Both the position numbers and the translations under genes were made by a program. Below the pieces are notes generated by a model that worked only from the letters and a program-made list of their open reading frames with translations, searched no databases and was not told the origin of the DNA. 64,000 nt of DNA, from the NCBI GenBank assembly GCA_018263005.1, contig JADFDH010000002.1, positions 62,001 through 126,000 of the forward strand, read 5' to 3'. Below are positions 63,912 to 64,000 of this stretch, piece after piece (position 1 is the stretch's first letter; each line of letters begins with the position of its first letter). This DNA is from Methanobacterium sp. (lineage in GTDB: Archaea; Methanobacteriota; Methanobacteria; Methanobacteriales; Methanobacteriaceae).

Positions 63912-64000
63912 ATGAAAACTGCAATAATTTATAAATCCATCCACCATGGAAACACCAAAAAGATAGCCTCAGTAATGGCTAAGAACCTAGAAGCTGATTT
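63912..64000 (+). CDS. Flavodoxin-domain protein (N-terminal fragment, runs off the window)
   Basis: Only about 29 codons are inside the window. They read KTAIIYKSIHHGNTKKIASV, the FMN phosphate-binding loop of flavodoxin-domain proteins. It is likely a short-chain electron carrier, though a fusion cannot be ruled out because the end is missing. It lies in the same direction as the ArsR gene with an ArsR-type operator between them. Confidence 0.75.
   Translation, partial: MKTAIIYKSIHHGNTKKIASVMAKNLEAD

Overview
The window is low-GC DNA from a hydrogenotrophic methanogen of the Methanobacteriales, most likely a Methanobacterium or close relative. Evidence: a contiguous energy-converting hydrogenase B operon (ehbA to ehbP), formylmethanofuran:H4MPT formyltransferase (ftr), pseudomurein-binding repeats in a giant surface protein, an archaeal cupin-type glucose-6-phosphate isomerase, an ACT/DUF5612 protein, a response regulator with a methanogen output domain, archaeal tRNA architecture, and GGTGA/GGAGG ribosome binding sites. 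No rRNA, CRISPR array or intact mobile element is visible.

Layout. 1-4.4 kb: the end of a homoserine-dehydrogenase-like gene, then small metabolic genes (cupin, DUF6448, ACT/DUF5612, glucose-6-phosphate isomerase, quinone reductase, NimA-like flavoprotein). 4.6-6.5 kb: a histidine kinase/response regulator pair. 6.9-15.2 kb: an accessory cluster headed by a TetR regulator with two palindromic operators around its own TATA box. It is followed by an Fe-S-type flavin reductase, a pyruvyl-transferase-family protein, a reductase-adenylation fusion, an ATC-hydrolase-like protein, a GMC oxidoreductase with a four-cysteine motif, and a broken PhzF gene. 15.2-24.7 kb: the ehb operon on the minus strand. 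25-30 kb: argG, a membrane hydrolase-like protein, an AstE/AspA-like peptidase, a TetR-sensor fusion and an MBL-fold enzyme. 30.2-36 kb: a membrane protein and a 1644-residue adhesin. 36-46.5 kb: housekeeping genes (UspA, signal peptidase, NnrDE, a potassium channel with novel repeats, ftr, band-7 protein, tRNA-Cys and an intron-containing tRNA-Trp). 46.6-53.1 kb: a decayed integrase-like fragment and a 2009-residue protein with 14 pseudomurein-binding repeats and a C39-like peptidase domain. 53-57 kb: small membrane proteins, methyltransferases and two pseudogenes. 57.4-60.8 kb: a probable four-gene operon (PEP mutase-like, HEAT repeat, pentameric-channel-like, transglutaminase-like). 60.9-64 kb: acetyltransferases, a methyltransferase and an ArsR regulator with operator copies before itself and before a flavodoxin.

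The most system-like candidates are: the TetR-headed reductase-adenylation/GMC cluster, which reads as a carboxylic acid-aldehyde-alcohol pathway on a lipid-like substrate; the HEAT/channel/transglutaminase operon; the pseudomurein-anchored C39-like peptidase; and the tRNA-Trp intron that carries a box C/D guide aimed at its own anticodon base C34.

Four genes are visibly decayed (PhzF, integrase-like, nitroreductase, GNAT). Start sites were moved from the longest reading frame wherever a ribosome binding site decided the matter; both giant surface proteins begin at TTG. All assignments were made by reading; no database search or computation was run.
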